Shown: piece by piece, positions 1 to 13,159 of the stretch
Position numbering within the stretch: the stretch's first letter is position 1
How the letters are laid out: the number at the start of each line of letters is the position of its first letter
Assembly (NCBI GenBank): GCA_029844215.1
Contig: CM056732.1
Span: 55,165,007 to 55,229,006 of the forward strand
Length of the DNA stretch: 64,000 bases
Origin: Przewalskia tangutica
Taxonomy: Eukaryota; Streptophyta; Magnoliopsida; Solanales; Solanaceae
Reading direction: 5' to 3'
Notes under the pieces: model-generated
Told to the model about the DNA's origin: nothing
Seen by the model: only the letters and a program-made list of their open reading frames with translations
Databases searched by the model: none
Made by a program: the position numbers and the translations under genes

Positions 1-1887
1 CTACTCGCCCGAGGCGTGGTGTTCTTAGCCAGCAGTCGCGGCAGGTCGTGGCAGGGTCCAGCCCCGGTCCTCGAACCGCATTTATGCCTTGTCCACCGCC
101 AGACCGTGAGGCATCACCGGATGTCGCCACGTACTTTATCGCTTTCTTGTTGTGACGTGTATGCCTTGATAGATCCGGTTCTACTGCCCTATATATCTCC
201 CTTATTGCTAGTAGGATGAGGATAGAGCACGAGTCCATAGACCTCTTCGAGGTAGCTACACCAAAGGGTGATTTGGTAGTAGCTCGGCGGGTATATAGGG
301 CTTGCCCAGTGTCTTTATGCGCAAATGCCGACTTAGCCGACTTGATAGAGTTGGATATGACCAATTTTATGTGATCATGGTATGGATTGGCTAGCTTCTG
401 CTACGCCAATGTGGACCGCAGGAGAGGTTGGTACGGTTCCGCTCGGGAGCCGGTTATTGAGTGGGAGGGGAACACTGTGTCGCCGAGGGGTAGGTTTATT
501 TCTTACCTCAAGGCTAGGAAGATGGTGCAGAAGGGGTATATCTACCATCTCATTCGGGTATTTGATACCGAGGCGAGATATCGCACTTCATCGGGCCCAT
601 TAGTCAGAGAGTTCCCAGATGTGTTTCCAGACGACATCCCGGGTATCCCTCCTGAGAGGGAGATTGAGTTTTGCATCGATGTGTTACCAGACACTCGACC
701 TATTTCCATTCCGCCATATAGAATGGCACCTGCCGAGTTGAGAGAGTTGAAGGACCAGCTGAGAGATTTGCTGGAGAAGGGCTTCATCAGGCCAAGTGTT
801 TCTCCATGGGAGCGCCGGTATTGTTCGTGAAGAAGAAGGGCGACGCCGCGCATGTGTTGATTACAGTGAACAAGGTGACTATTAAGAACGAATACCCCCT
901 TCCGTGATTGATGATTTGTTCGACCCGGCGAGGTGCGAGATATTTCTCCAAGATTGATCTGCGATCGGGCTATCATCAAAGTGCGAGTTAGAGGCGGATG
1001 TCCCTAGATCGCATTCCGACCGAGACGCACTATGAGTTCGTGGTTATGTCTTTCGGTTTGACCAATGCTCCATGGTATTTATGGATTTGATGAACCGAGT
1101 GTTCAAGCCATTTTGGATACATTTGTGATAGTATTCATTGATGACATCTTGGTTTATTCTCGCCAGAGCAGAGCATGCGGAGCATTTGAGGACGGCCTTG
1201 AGTTCTCCAGACCACAGTTGTACGCCAAATTTTCAAGTGTGAGTTCGATTGACTTCGTGGCATTTCTTGGGCATATTGTCGGCCGATGGTATTCGCGGAT
1301 ACGCCAAGATCGAGGCGATCAGAGTTGGCCTAGACCTACTACTCCGGCAGAGGGCGCAGCCTGGGCCTCGCAGTTATTATCTGAGGTTCGTGGAGAAGTT
1401 TGCTTTATTTCGCACCATTGACTAGGCCGACTCGAGCGCCTAAGTTTCAATGATCGATGCTTGGAGCAAGGTTTCCACCATCGAAGAGAGATTGACGACC
1501 GCCTGCCTTACTCTTCCGCAGGCCTGACGGCTATGTGGTGTATTGTGATGCGTCGGTGTCGGGCTTGGATGTGTGTTGATCGCAGCAGGTAAGGTTATAG
1601 CGACGATCTCGACACTCAAGAAGCATGAGAAGAACTACCCCACCCATGATTTGGAGTTTGCGTGATTCACGCCTTGAAGATCCTGAGGCACTATTTGTAT
1701 GGAGTTCATGTGGATATTTACACGCACCACAAGTGCCTCCAAAGATATCTTCACCGGAGGAGCCGAACTTACGGCGAGACGGTGGTTAGAGTTACTCAAG
1801 GATTATGATGTCGATATCCTGTACTCACCCGTGGAAGGCGGTGTTGTGGCGTATGCCCTTAGTCGTAGTCGATGGGAGTCTATCGGA
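1..1887 (+). pseudogene. B gag end, protease, reverse transcriptase and RNase H remnant
   Basis: This is the front part of a Ty3/gypsy polyprotein. An aspartic-protease-like stretch with YALIDP lies near 165-210. RT begins near 387; the block with DTRPISIPPYRMAPAEL is at about 690-740, and the RT active-site motif FIDDILVYS lies near 1130-1157. RNase H runs from about 1500 to 1740 and ends toward a DALSR-like tether near 1850. It is a pseudogene as written: the pieces lie in different frames, and the RNase H motif normally TDHKSL reads THHKCL, losing a catalytic Asp. Element C splits the gene after 1887, and the integrase continues at 11484. Some frameshifts may be sequencing artefacts (see findings). 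Confidence 0.85.
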
Positions 1888-4251
1888 TGTCTCGCCACGA
1901 CCCGCCCGGCCCGTGGATCGTGCCTTACCCGCACCCAAGTAGTCATACATCGAGAACAATCGGCGGAATATAAAACAAGACATGAAACATGATATAACTA
2001 GAACATTTTATCTCGATGAAAAGGTTGCCTTTCGCATATATACATAAACCAAGTTTTTGCGCTACATCCCAACTGCATAAACATGACTACGCACTTCTAA
2101 GGAAATAACAACTATGGCGGACAGTGGCCGCCATACCTCGATCAGACACAACTATCTACAACAGGAGATCATACCTAAAAGTAGAGCCTCGGAGAGAGTG
2201 GAGCTTCGACACCAATGTAGATCCTAAGGATGTGGATCTAGCACTCGCTTCTCTAGAACTCGCGGATGAACGCACTCCAAGGCGAGGTCAGTACAACAGG
2301 TACCAAGTATGTGAAACTATAAAGTACTTTAAATGAAATCAAGGTATTTAAAACCTTTTCACAAATATAATTAGTTCAATTGCACATAGTGCCACATCAC
2401 AACAATAACAGTAATAGGAAAACTGTAACAGGTCTAGTCTAGGCCGCGAATGATCGAAGCAAGGCCAACCTCCCATAGTATCATTCTGCGTGCCTAGTCC
2501 CGGACTTCCGCACCGCATAGTCACACATGCACCGCATGAGGTATTCCCCGTGACGGTAGCTAGCCCGGCATTCTCCTCGACTTCCGCACCGCATAGCCTC
2601 AAAAGACCGCATAGTCCCACGGACCGCATAGGCATCCCCAGACGGCTAAACACCCGAATGATCAATCCCGAGCATACCGCACTCGCATAGTCTCATAGAC
2701 CGCATAGGCCGATAGACCGCATCAAGGGTGGCAAGCCCTGTATAACAAGTCGGGTAGGTGATACAATAACAAGACAACGGACTTACCTGCTAGCAACGTA
2801 AGCACAAAGAAGAATGACCCCTTTCACACATTACAAGGCATTTAACACATGCAGATCATAGTATGTCTACCTATCAACCAATCTTACTACACTTAATGTA
2901 AAGCAATACAAGGCTTTTATAAACAAACAAGTAAATGGGCCTTTTATCATTCTTAGGTTGTTATACCTACTTCCCATAAAGCTAGTATAACTCTTAAGCT
3001 TTTGTTTTAACACCAACTATTACTCTTCCGTTAAAATGATTCATTATTCTTTTGACATACTTCAAGGTTCTTATTATTCAGCTTAAGTCAAAAGACATTG
3101 CCGATTATCATATGTACGTCACGTACTATATATACTTAAAATATCATGCTCGGGAGTATAGGAAGAATCACATACCTTCTCGTGAAATCCACCGCCAAGT
3201 CGAGTATGTCGCACAGAGAATCACCTATAATAGTCACAGACATCTATCAAAGTCTAGACTATTCAGAGGTCATTCTAAACAGAGGTCCTCAATTCTACGA
3301 AAGTCGGGCAGCACAACCCTACCCATGAGCTATATAAGTTCATCGTGAAAACAAATCCCATGTAAGTACAATCAGATATTCTTCTTTTATACCCTTCTAA
3401 GGTGTTACATACCAATTCTATTCTTAATAACCTCCTAAGTATTTATACTTATCTCAATACTTCTACAGTATGCATTCTCTAATTACAAAAGAGGGTTAGG
3501 ATTATTTACCTCAATAAGCCCAATAATATCCAAGTAAAAAGTCGATCCTGAGCGAGGTTTAGCTCCTAATCCAAAGCTCCAAGGCGCTCCAAGAATCCTT
3601 AGAGTTTCCCACAACTTCTACTAAGTACTACGGAATTTGGGCTAGGTTAAATTGGGCATTATAACAATACTAGAAGGCAACTTTTCTACCAAGGAGGGGG
3701 TAGGTTTCTGCCAGGCTAGAGGAAGGGCCTCGCCAAAACTTCACCAAAGGGGAGGGTGTTTGGACGAATTGCTCACAAGGGAGAGGAGGATTTTTCAAGA
3801 CTTGAAAGCTTTAGTGGATGAAGAACTCTTCATCTCAAGAGGGGTATTTATAGGTCAAGACATGGCCAACCAATGGCCAAGATTTAGCCAAGTGCTAGGC
3901 AAGTGTAAGGTCAAGATTAGGCAAGTGTACCTAGCCAACTTGCACACAAAATATCTATCCAACTTTATGACAAGGATTGTCATCCAATCGCCCTATTGTC
4001 GTGACAAGTCCACCAATGAGAGGGTGGAAAGTGTCGCCTCTCATTGGTCCAAAGTGTTACGCCTCTAAAAATCCGCAAAAATTAGAAATGACATAGCCGA
4101 ATTTATCCTACGAAAGTCGTGGAAACGCTTCGCCGGAAAACTAATCGCTTGTGAGTCAGGCCCAATAATTTTTCGTCCAAGCCTAACTTTTAAGGCTAAC
4201 CTTTTGTACGTATTCCCTTACGTACATACTCTGGAAATACGGGGTATAACA
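1888..4251 (-). repeat. C 3' LTR
   Basis: This LTR matches 9120-11483 along its whole length, including a minus-strand TATA box (3844-3853), a repeated ACCGCATAG-type array (about 2510-2740) and a degenerate copy of the shared LTR hairpin (2113-2135). Differences between the two LTRs cluster at CTG/TCG/CAG-type positions. Next to it, 4252-4264 is the complement of the purine-rich priming tract. Confidence 0.9.
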
Positions 4252-4386
4252 TTCTCCCCGCCTTAGAAACATTCGTCCCGAATGTTCCTTCCCAAGACCG
4301 CTAACGAGAAGGTTCGTCATCACTTAAATAGCTGCAAATGCCACACACGCCACAAAACAACACTTAGGCAAAACGATAACGAAAAT

Positions 4387-5960
4387 TTACAAGTAGGAAA
4401 GTGAATTACCTGGAGGTGTGGGGAATAGGTGAGGATACTTCTGCCTCATGCCATCCTCGGCTTCCCACGTCATCTCCTCCCTGAGCTCGTTCCGCCACAA
4501 GACTTTGACGGAAACCACGTCCTTGGTCCGCAGACGCCTAACCTGACGATCGACTATCGCTATGGGAATCTCCTCATACGATAATCCCCACACCGACATC
4601 GCCAATCGGGTGTACCACTAGATGGATCCCCGATACACCTCCTCAAAGATAGATACGTGAAAATCGATGCACCGCCTCCGGATCGGACGGCAGATCCAAC
4701 TCATAGGCAACCTTGCCTACCCTGCGCGACAATCAAACGCCCAATGTACTCCGAAGTTTTCCTTCTTCCCGAATCTCATCACACCTTCATGGGTGACACC
4801 TTCAGAAAACCCAATCATCAATCGCGAACTCCGGATGTCGACGCCGATGATCTCGTGATACGACTTCGCCGACTCAGCCGCCGATAGCCGCCTCGATAAG
4901 CTTCACCTTATCCATCGTCACGCACCAAGTTCGTCCCACTAATCGCATTCTCGCCCACATCGAACCATGCTATCGGCGATCTGCACTTCTCCCATACAAA
5001 GCCTCATACGGCGCCATCTCGAATGCTAGAGTGGTAGCCGTTATTATACGCGAACTCTACCAGGCAGTGATCCTCCCACTACCCTCGAAGTCAATAACAC
5101 AGCTCGCAGATATCCTCAAGAGTCCGGATAGTGCGCTCGCCTGTCCGTCTGCTCGTGGATGAAATGCAGCACTTGCTCACCAAGGCCCCTAAACCCTCTC
5201 GAAGGACTCTGGAAGTTAGCCAGAACCGGCTCTCATGCGATATGATCGAAATAGGACTCCATGCACCGACGATCTCTGATGTACGACCGCATAATCTCAC
5301 CGAGAAAGTCGCCCGACGGAAGAAAGTGGGCTGATTTCGTCACCGTCGACGATAACCCATATAGAATCATGTCTCCTCCGAGTGCGAGGCAATCCCGCGA
5401 TGAAGTCCATGTTGATCACCTCCCACTTCCGTGTCGGGATCTCTATCGCTCAGAATAAACCACCGTGCCTCGTGCTCTACCTTCACTGCCGACAACACGC
5501 ACCGAGCTACGAACTCGCAACGCCCTCTTCAAACCATCCCACCAATACACGGATCTAAGGTCGTGGTACATCTTGGTCGACTCGACGGATAGAGTAACGC
5601 GCGCCGTGTGCTTCCCAAGAACTCACAAGTCCTCAAACATCCGAACACACAACCCGCTCAAACCTTAGCGCCCATCAGTGCTACCTCAAAGGACCCTTGC
5701 CCTCACGGAGAGTCAGATCACGATAACGTGCCAAACCGATCCTCGAATCGTTGCCTCTTCACCTCTCGACGATGGAAGACTCGCAACCTCACGAACCCTA
5801 ACCCCACCGCTATCGTAATCAATCAAACGGACACCAAGGCTCGCTAATCGATGCAAATCACGAACCATGCCCTCCTCTCGGCCGCACTCCGATAGACTCC
5901 CATCGACCTACGACTAAGAGCATCCGCCACAACATTGGCCTTCCCCGTGGTACAGATATC
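4387..5960 (-). pseudogene. C integrase with chromodomain (broken)
   Basis: The C-terminal part is readable at 4387-4605: YEEIPIAIVDRQVRRL, then a chromodomain-like KVLWRN...EEMTWEAEDG, ending PHLFPTPPGN. Upstream on the minus strand (to about 5960) are frame-broken relics of the integrase core and N-terminal zinc region, recognised by nucleotide match to B (11730-12900) and A (22000-23300). An integrase joins the element's cDNA to target DNA, and chromodomains of this clade are thought to steer insertion to heterochromatin. As written no single frame covers the enzyme, so it cannot be functional unless frameshifts are artefactual. Confidence 0.82.
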
Positions 5961-6017
5961 GACGCCATAATCCTTAAGCAACTCTAACCACCGCCTCGCC
6001 GTAAGTTCACTCCTCCG

Positions 6018-7384
6018 TCAAGATATACCGAGGCTCTTGTGGTCTGTATAAATATCCACGTGAACCCCATACAAATAGTGCCTCCGGATCTTCAAAGCGT
6101 GAATCACCGCCACCTCCAAATCACGCGGGTAGTTCCTCTCGCATCTTAAGTCGCCGGACGCGTATGCTATAACTCTGCCTCGCTGCATCAACACACATCC
6201 CAACCCGATGCCCTCGACGATCACAATATACCACGTAACCATCCGACCTCGGGAAGAGTAAGAACGGGGCGCCGGTTTCTCCTTTAGCAACTCGAAACCT
6301 CGCCACAAGCATCACCATCAAACTTGGCCGCTTTCCGAAGTCACTCTAGTCAATGGTGCGTAGATAGAAGCAAACTTCTCCACGAACCGATAATATCCTC
6401 GCAAGGCCCGAAATCGCGAACCTCTCGCTTGAGTAAGAGTTCAGGCCAAGTCCTCGATCGCTTCGATTCGCCGATCCACTGAATGCCATCACCCACAATG
6501 TGCCCAAGAAAAACCACCAAGTCAACCAAAACTCACATTTGGAAAACTTCGCATACAATGCGATCCCGAGAACTCACAAGATAGCCTCAAATGCTCCGCA
6601 TGCTCCCGCCCGAGCGAATAAACCAAGATATCATCAATGAACACTATCACAAACGTGTCCAAAATGGTTTGAACACTCGGTTCATCAACTCCATGAATAC
6701 CACGAGCATTGGTCAACCCAAAAGACATGACCGAACTCATAATGCCCGCATCGTCCGAATGCATCCTGTGGACATCCACCTCTCTAACTCGAACTCGATG
6801 ATAGCCCGATCGTAGATCAATCTTGAAAAACATCTCGCTCGCAATCGATCGAACAAATCATCAATCCCGGAAGAGGGTATCGTTTAATGGTCACCTTGTT
6901 CACCGCTCGTAATCAACACATGCGCAGCGCCCCGCCCTTCTTCTTCACGAACAATACCGCGCCTTCGGGAGAAACACTAGGTCCGATGAAACCCTTCTCC
7001 AACAAATCACTCACCGCTTCCTTCAACTCTCTCAACTCGCAGTGCCATCCTCGTATGGCGGAATGGAAATAAAGCCGAGTGTCCGGCAAAGACATCTATA
7101 CAAAACTCGATCTCCTCTCGGGAGGATACCCGGAGGTCGTCTGAAACACGCTCGAGAACTCTCTGACCATCGAACTGCTCGAAAATCTGGTACCGCAGCC
7201 TCAGTATCAAACACCCGAACGAGATGGTAGATATACCGCTTCCGCACCATCTTCCTAGCCTTGAGGTAGGAGATAAACCTACCTTTCGGCGATACCGTGC
7301 TCCCTTCCCACGCAACAACCGCCTCAGAAATGGAACCGCACTACTCTCTCTCTGCGCTTTACATTGGCGTAGCAAGCTAGCCAA
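6018..7384 (-). pseudogene. C reverse transcriptase and RNase H (broken)
   Basis: RNase H is at 6018-6308 (RGRVIAYASGDLR, HALKIRRHYLYGVHVDIYTDHKSL); unlike A and B it keeps the TDHKSL aspartate. The RT active-site segment FVIVFIDDILVYS lies within 6522-6833, and the N-terminal RT (KGFIGPSVSP, VLFVKKKGG) is at 6913-7095. The region before the RT (FCIDVF, RMA) is at 7007-7384. Pieces are in different frames, mostly separated by one- or two-base changes. This enzyme would copy the element RNA into DNA and remove the RNA template in the cytoplasmic particle. Confidence 0.82.
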
Positions 7385-7399
7385 TCCATCCCCATGATT

Positions 7400-7690
7400 A
7401 CGTCAAGTCAATCATCTCCAACTCTATCAAGTCGGCAAGTGGTCCGACGATCAGAATGGTCACAGACAAGCTCTATATACCCGCCGAGCTACCACCGAAT
7501 CACCCACCGCGTAGCTACCTCGAAAGGTCTATGGACTCGTGCTCTATCCCTATCCTACTAGCAACAAGGGAGATATATAGGACGAGTAGAACCCGGATCT
7601 ATCAAAGCATATACATCAAACCAGAACCGATAAGGTACCATGGCGACATCGGTGAGGCCTCCCGATCCCGGTTACCGACAAAGCATAAAT
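7400..7690 (-). pseudogene. C aspartic protease remnant
   Basis: The complement of 7567-7615 encodes a YALIDPGST-type stretch, the protease active-site region seen in A near 20025-20060 and in B near 165-200. The frame shifts immediately after it. The protease would cut the gag-pol polyprotein. It lies between gag (right) and RT (left), as expected for a minus-strand Ty3/gypsy element. Confidence 0.7.
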
Positions 7691-8919
7691 GCGGTTCGAG
7701 GACCGCTAGAATCGACTCGCGCCACGACTCGCCGCGACTGGCTGATCTCAATACCGCCCCGGCGAGTAATAATGGGATGAAGAAGCGCAATGCACTCGTA
7801 GCCGGGCCCTACCCCCGCCACGCTGCCGGCAAACTCGCGAAATGACCTGCCGCCACAAGTATGGCAAGTTCCCGTAGTAGCATAACAGCTCCCAGAATGG
7901 AATCTACCACAACGGGCACACCAATGCATTCTCGAGCGGTTAGCCCCGTTACCCTCGAAATCAAGTCCTGGGGCCCCGACCGCCCCCGATCGCTCTGTCA
8001 GAAAATGATGTAGGAGTGCTCGAGCCATTGTGGTGCAAATCGACTTCACGATGCTGCCCACCGAGAACCACCAAAAGAACCGCCGCCCGGCCTTCTTCGC
8101 CGCTGGATATCGGTCTACCCGGCGTCTCTACGCCTCGCATCCCAACGCATGAGCTCGCATACGTAATGTCCATGCTCGCCGGAAGGACACACCGCACAAG
8201 ACTCGCCATATAGTCGCTTCAGCCCTGGCGTAGCGATGCACCCGGTCCTCCATATTCGCTACCAAGCAGGAACATATCGAGCCAATGAATCAAACTCGAC
8301 ATTGTACTTTCTAATCAGCGCCCTCCCGCCTCAAGAATAAAAATTGCCGATCGTGCCCTCCTCATCTGCGGAGGCAAGAAGTGTGTGAGAAAAGCCTCAA
8401 AACTCATCCCATACTGCTGAGGTGCATGCTCTCCCGAAAGCTCCTATGAATCGAACCAATCGATCGCGGTATCACGCACCGATGCGAACCGAATGTCACA
8501 GATCTCGAAGCCTTGACCACCCGTGATAATCCTTCAGAATCGACGGATGAACTCCTGCGGATCATCCTCTGGTCTAGACCCGTAAAACTCTGGCGGGCTG
8601 CAACTCAGGAAGTCCCGTAGCCTCAAGCTATCTGCCCTCTGGTGAACAACGGTACTACTGGAGCTGGAACTGGAACTGGAATGGCTGCCTCAAACCTCTC
8701 CTCATATCTGGCCACGACTTGGCTGTAATCGGCCATCTCCTTGTACTCCTAACCTCTCGCCCGGCCGAGGGATGCGAGGTGTGGGTACCGCGTCTTGGGC
8801 CGGGCGGTGTCATAGAACTCGCCGTCTCGTATAGCCTGGCTCGAGCCCTCGTGACTCGGGTGTCACACTAGCGCCTCCTCGCTTTGCCCTTCAGGCCCGG
8901 TTGCCTTACGTGGAGGCAT
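7691..8919 (-). pseudogene. C gag (capsid/nucleocapsid), broken
   Basis: The start codon is the complement of 8917-8919, reading MPPRKAT as in A (18655). The nucleocapsid part at about 7850-7922 encodes CARCGRFHSGSC followed by a second degenerate knuckle (CHTCGG). These cysteine/histidine fingers bind element RNA. The capsid part between about 8000 and 8900 is present by nucleotide similarity to A (18655-19700) but is scattered over several frames. Confidence 0.72.
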
Positions 8920-9104
8920 ATCTGCATAGAAAGGAATGCGTTAGAGGGTCCAACCTATAACACAACTCTAAAGCACGATCTCGAGTGAGAAGAATGGAAA
9001 CCAATCCTAAATATCCTATAGCCTCTCGATTATCAGTGGTGCACAACACACCGATAATCAAGACTTACTAGATACGGTCGTAGACACTTTCCGAGGATTA
9101 ATCG

Positions 9105-9115
9105 CTCGATACCAC
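9105..9115 (-). other. C primer-binding site (tRNA-Met type, altered)
   Basis: The plus strand reads GCTCGATACCA, four bases from the 5' LTR end. The standard complement of plant initiator tRNA-Met would be GCTCTGATACCA, as in E (35875-35886). One base of the conserved core is missing, and the same change appears in G and J. Confidence 0.8.
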
Positions 9116-9119
9116 TTTT

Positions 9120-11483
9120 GTCACGACTGCCTGCCCGTGGATCGTGCCTTACCCGCACCCAAGTAGTCATACATCGAGAACAATCGGAATATAAAACAAG
9201 ACATGAAACATGATATAACTAGAACATTTTATCTCGATGAAAAGGTTGCCTTTTCGATATATACATAAACCAAGTTTTTGCGCTACATCCCAACCGCATA
9301 AATACGACTGCTGCACTTAAGGAAATAACAACTATGGCGGGACAGGGCCCCGCCATACCCTGACTGTACACAACTATCTACAACAGGAGATTATACCCAA
9401 AAGTAGAGCCTCCGGAGAGAGTGGAGCTCCTGACACCAATGTAGAGATCCTAAGGATGTGGATCTAGCACCGCTTCCTCTAGAACTCGCGCAGATTTAAC
9501 GCAGCCGGGCGAGGTCAAGACAACAGTACCAAGTATGTGAAACTATAAAGTACTTTAAATGAAATCAAGGTATTTAAAACCTTTTCACAAATATAATTAG
9601 TTCAATTGCACATAGTGCCACATCACAACAATAACAGTAATAGGAAAATCAGAATGTGTCTAGTCTAGGCCGCGAATGATCGGGCAAGGCCAACCGCCCA
9701 TAGTATCATTCTCGTGCCTAGTCCCGACTTCCGCATCGCATAGGTCACACATGCACTGCGTGAGGTATTCCCGCGTCGGGGTAGCTAGCCCGGTATTCTC
9801 CTCGACTTCCGCACCGCATAGCCTCAAAAGACCGTGATAGTCCCATGGACCGCATAGGCATCTCGCGTCGGGCTAAACACCGGAATGATCAATCGAGCAT
9901 ACCGCAGCCCGCATAGTCTCATAGACCGCATAGCCGTATAGACCCGTCAAGGGTGGCAAGCCCTCGGTATAACAAGTCGGGGTAGGTGATACAATAACAA
10001 AGACAACGGACTTACCTGGTTAGCAACGTAAGCACAGCAAGAATGACCCCTTTCACACATTACAAGGCATTTAACACACGCAAGATCATAGTATGTCTAC
10101 CTATCAACCAATCTTACTACACTTAATGTAAAGCAATACAAGGCTTTTATAAACAAACAAGTAAACAGCCCTTTTATCATTCTTAGGTTGTTATACCTAC
10201 TTCCCATAAAGCTAGTATAACTCTTAAGCTTTTGTTTTAACACCAACTATTACTCTTCCGTTAAAATGATTCATTATTCTTTGACATACTTCAAGGTTCT
10301 TATTATTCGTGCTTAAGTCAAAAGACATTGCCGATTATCATATGTACGTCTGCGCACTATATATACTTAAAATATCATGCTCAAGAGTATAGGAAGAATC
10401 ACATACCTTCTCGAAATCCACCGCCAAGTCGAGTATGTCGCGCGAGAGAATCAGACTATAATAGTCACAGACATCTATCAAAGTCTAGACTATTCTCAGA
10501 GGTCATTCTAAACAGAGGGTCCTCAATTCTACGGAAAGTCGGGCAGCACAACCCTACCCTGAGCTATATAAGTCTCATCGTGAAAACAAATTCTATGTAA
10601 GTACAAAGTCAGATATTCTTCTTTATACCCTTCTAAGGTGTTACAGTTCAATTCTATTCTTAATAACCTCCTAAGTATTTATACTTATCTCAATACTTCT
10701 ACAAGATGCATTCTCTAATTACAAAAGAGGGTTAGGATTATTTACCTCGATAAGCCCAATAATATCCAAGTAAAAGTCGATCCCGAGCGAGGTTTAGCTC
10801 CTAATCCAAAGCTCCAAGGCGCCCAAGAATCCTTAGAAGTTTCCCACAACTTCTACTAAGTACTACGGAATTTGGGCTAGGTTAAATTGGGCATTATAAC
10901 AATACTAGAAGGCAACTTTTCTACCAAGGAGGGGGTAGGTTTCGCTAGGCTAGAGGGAAGGGCCTCGCCAAAACTTCACCAAAGGGGGAGGGTGTTTGGA
11001 CGAATTGCTCACAAGGGAGAGGAGGATTTTCAAGACTTGAAAGCTTTAGTGGATGAAGAACTCTTCATCTCAAGAGGGTATTTATAGGTCAAGACATGGC
11101 CAACCAATGGCCAAGATTTAGCCAAGTGCTAGGCAAGTGTAAGGTCAAGATTAGGCAAGTGTACCTAGCCAACTTGCACACAAAATATCTATCCAACTTT
11201 ATGACAAGGATTGTCATCCAATCGCCCTATTGCCGTGACAAGTCCACCAATGAGAGGGTGGAAAGTGTCGCCTCTCATTGGTCCAAAGTGTTACGCCTCG
11301 GAAAAAATCCGCAAAAATTAGAAATGACATAAGCGGAATTTATCCTACGCAAAGTTGGAAACGTTTCGTCGGAAAACTAATCGCTTTTGTGAGTTGTGCC
11401 CAATAATTTTTCGCCCAAGCCTAACTTTTAAGGCTAACCTTTGTACGTATTCCCTTACGCATACTCCGAAATACGGTATAACA
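9120..11483 (-). repeat. C 5' LTR
   Basis: This is the pair of 1888-4251. It carries the full 25-bp hairpin TATGGCGGG...CCCGCCATA (9333-9357), the ACCGCATAG array (about 9720-9950) and a minus-strand TATA box (11078-11087). It ends at 11483 where B resumes. Confidence 0.9.
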
Positions 11484-13046
11484 TGTATGCCACTAGAGAG
11501 AGGGTATGGTCCGCGAGTTGCATCACTAGCGAGCCTTGGAGTCCGATTGATTGATTCTGATAGTAGTGGGGTTCGAGTTCGAGAGGTTGCCGAGTCTTCC
11601 ATCGTCGAGAGGTGAAGAGGCAACATTGAGGATCCGATTTTGACCCAGATCGTGATACGGCTCTTCGTGAGGAAGGGTCTTGAGGTAGCACCGATGGGGT
11701 GCTAAGTTTTGAGGGCGGTTGTGTGTTCCGGATATTGCAGACTTCGGCAAAGGTTCTAGGGAAGCACACGCGACGCTACTCTATCCATCCGGTCGACCAA
11801 GATGTACCACAACCTCGGATCCGTATTGGTGGGATGGCCTAAAGAGGACGTTCTTGAGTTTGTTGCTCGCCCGTGCGTGTTGTCGCAGTGAAGGTAGAGC
11901 ATCGTGAGGCACGGTGGATTATTACAGACGATAGAGATCCCGACTGGAAGTGGGAGGTGATCAACATGGACTTTATCACGGGGTTACCTCGCACTCAGAA
12001 ACATGATTCTATCTGGGTTATCGTCGACAGGCTGACGAAATCAGCCCACTTTCTTCCCGTCAGGACGACTTTTTCGGCGGAGGATTATGCTAGACTTTAC
12101 ATCCGAGAGATCGTGAGACTGCATGGGGTCCCTATATCTATCATATCGCATGCAGGAGCCCGATTACGCTAACTTCGGAGGTCTTTTCGTAGGAATTAGG
12201 ACGCAGTGAGCCTCGATCGCATTCCATCCCCAGACAAACGGACAGGCAGAGCGTACTATCCAGATACTTGAGGATATGCTGCGAGCCTGTGTTATTGATT
12301 TCAGAGGTAGCTGGGAGGATCATTTGCCTCTAGTAGAGTTTGCGTATAATAACAGCTACCACTCCAGTATCCAGATGACGCCTTATGAGGCCTTATATGG
12401 GAGGAAGTGCAGGTCGCCGATAGGCTGGTTTGATGTGGGCGAGGTTCAGTTGGTTGGGCCGGACTTGATACAGCAGGCGGTGGATAAGGTGAAGCTTATC
12501 CAGGAGCGGTTATTGACAGCTCAGAGTCGACATAAGTCATATGCAGATCATCGTCGTCGACATTTGGAGTTTGAGGTTGCTGATTGGGTTTTCCTGAAGG
12601 TGTCACCCATGAAGGGTGTGATGAGATTCGGGAAGAAGGGGAAACTCAGCCCAAGGTACATTGGGCCTTATCAGGTTGTCCGCAGTAAGTGCGGTTGCTA
12701 TGAGTTTGATCTGCCGTCCGATCTGGAGGCAGTACATCCGGTTTTCCATGTTTCTATGCTGAGGAGATGTATCGGAGATCCATCTAGAGTGCACCCGATT
12801 GAGGATGTCCAGGTGACGGAAGGGTTATCATATGAGGAGAGTCCCATAGCGATACTCGATCGTCAGGTTAGGCGTCTGCGGACCAAGGATGTGGCTTCCG
12901 TCAAGGTCTTATGGCGGAACGAGAACAGAGAGGAGATGACGTGGGAAACAGAGGAGGACATGAGGCGGAGGTATCCCCACTTATTCCCCACACCTCCAGG
13001 TAACTCACTTCCCTACTTGCTGATTTTAATTATCCTTTATTCTTAA
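11484..13046 (+). pseudogene. B integrase with GPY/F and chromodomain; last 256 codons open
   Basis: This continues B's pol after C. The N-terminal zinc region is degraded (about 11730-11900). The catalytic core begins near 11945 with WEVINMDFITGLP (first Asp). The second catalytic motif, normally SDRGA, reads SHAGA near 12155, so the Asp is lost. The third (HPQTNGQAERTIQ, catalytic Glu) is near 12225-12265 in another frame. From 12276 to 13046 a clean frame covers the core end (EFAYNNSYHSS), the GPY/F module (SPRYIGPYQVV) and a chromodomain (KDVASVKVLWRN, EEMTWETEED), ending shortly after PTPPGN. It is the best-preserved protein segment of B. It is dead as an enzyme if the sequence is right, though the targeting module is intact. 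Confidence 0.88.
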
Positions 13047-13146
13047 GAATTGTATTATGGCTATGTGTGGCTTTTGTAAATTGTTTATTTATGAGGAACC
13101 ATATTGTTAACTACCTTGAGAAGGAACATTCGGGACGAATGTTTCT

Positions 13147-13159
13147 AAGGAGGGGAGAA
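13147..13159 (+). other. B polypurine tract
   Basis: AAGGAGGGGAGAA lies directly before the 3' LTR start TGTTATACCCC (13160). It primes plus-strand DNA synthesis in LTR retrotransposons. The same tract, longer, precedes A's 3' LTR. Confidence 0.85.

Larger units (their letters stand above)
1888..11483 (-). mobile_element. Element C: full-length minus-strand Ty3/gypsy chromovirus inserted in B
   Basis: C is bounded by two LTRs of equal length (2364 bp each: 1888-4251 and 9120-11483). On the plus strand it opens with a TGTC...ACGACC end and closes with ...GGTATAACA. The interior, read on the minus strand, goes PBS, gag, protease, RT, RNase H, integrase with chromodomain, and a polypurine tract (complement of 4252-4264). 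It interrupts B between the RNase H tether and the integrase. I could not define a clean 5-bp target duplication: the left flank reads ATCGGA and the right flank TGTATG, and the left LTR end (TGTCTCGCCACGACC) is itself altered. Every coding domain is frameshifted as written. Confidence 0.9.

Noticed and set aside
1883..11489. Target duplication for C (ATCGG or TGTAT)
   Set aside because: The left and right flanks do not match exactly and the left LTR end is altered, so no TSD is claimed.
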